Of a stretch of 5,289 nucleotides of DNA, positions 5,248 through 5,289 are shown in pieces. Source of the stretch: Candidatus Woesearchaeota archaeon (lineage in GTDB: Archaea; Nanobdellota; Nanobdellia; Woesearchaeales; JACQNA01). Location of the stretch: assembly GCA_016203335.1 (NCBI GenBank), contig JACQNA010000099.1:1-5289 (forward strand), read 5' to 3'. The position numbers and the translations under genes are program-made. Under the pieces are notes generated by a model. The model was given only the letters and a program-made list of their open reading frames with translations. It had not been told where the DNA came from and did not search any database. Position 1 is the first letter of the stretch, and each line of letters opens with the position of its first letter.

Positions 5248-5289
5248 TTAGAATGAGTAAACTGTATTAATAACTAAACTATATATGCA

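Larger units (their letters stand above)
5091..5289. other. Non-coding right end, upstream of endoQ
   Basis: About 200 bp contain no gene I can support. The - strand frame of endoQ stays open to 5171, but composition and the internal TATA box argue against its use. The region holds a 10-bp palindrome, then GC-richer sequence, then the AT-rich palindromic promoter. An ATG at 5285 lies near the very edge and could be the start of a + strand gene, but only five bases are visible. I see no tRNA or rRNA fold. Confidence 0.45.

Overview
The window looks archaeal. Three lines of evidence agree. Promoters are TATA boxes placed about 26 bp upstream of start codons or expected transcript starts, the usual archaeal arrangement, and two of the genes appear to be leaderless. 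Two small secreted proteins carry archaeal class III (prepilin-type) signal peptides with the Q-x-x-x-E-[FY] signature, and three more have related N-termini. The one confidently identified enzyme belongs to the endonuclease Q / COG1379 PHP-phosphoesterase family, which is mainly archaeal. The very compact operon, mid-range GC and style of the small secreted proteins would fit a DPANN-like or deep euryarchaeal genome, but nothing here fixes the lineage.

Layout. Bases 1-66 hold the C-terminal tail of a + strand gene. Its last three codons form the TATA box of the next + strand gene (88-1110), a 340-residue protein I cannot assign. That gene meets a five-gene - strand operon tail to tail, with the stop codons overlapping (1107-1110). 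The operon is read from about 3603 down to 1107 and encodes five small proteins in the order 131, 119, 155, 147 and 280 residues. Each has a short N-terminal basic segment, one hydrophobic helix and a predicted extracellular domain. Four junctions overlap or nearly abut, which suggests translational coupling. About 225 bp separate the operon from the gene upstream on the same strand; this gap holds the operon promoter and an 11-bp inverted repeat. The gene upstream is endonuclease Q (5060-3807), with its own TATA box. The right end (5061-5289) has no convincing gene but has a strong BRE/TATA promoter built on an 18-bp near-perfect palindrome, probably driving something beyond the window.

How the genes may work together. 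The five operon products look like a set of pilins or pseudopilins, processed by a prepilin peptidase and assembled at the cell surface. The assembly ATPase, membrane platform and peptidase are not in the window, so the structure built is unknown. EndoQ is a DNA-repair nuclease acting on deaminated bases. Its position upstream of the pilin operon is probably chance, because each has its own promoter. The most unusual point is that the first operon gene has no ATG, GTG or TTG where its signal peptide and ribosome binding site demand one; an ATC sits there instead.
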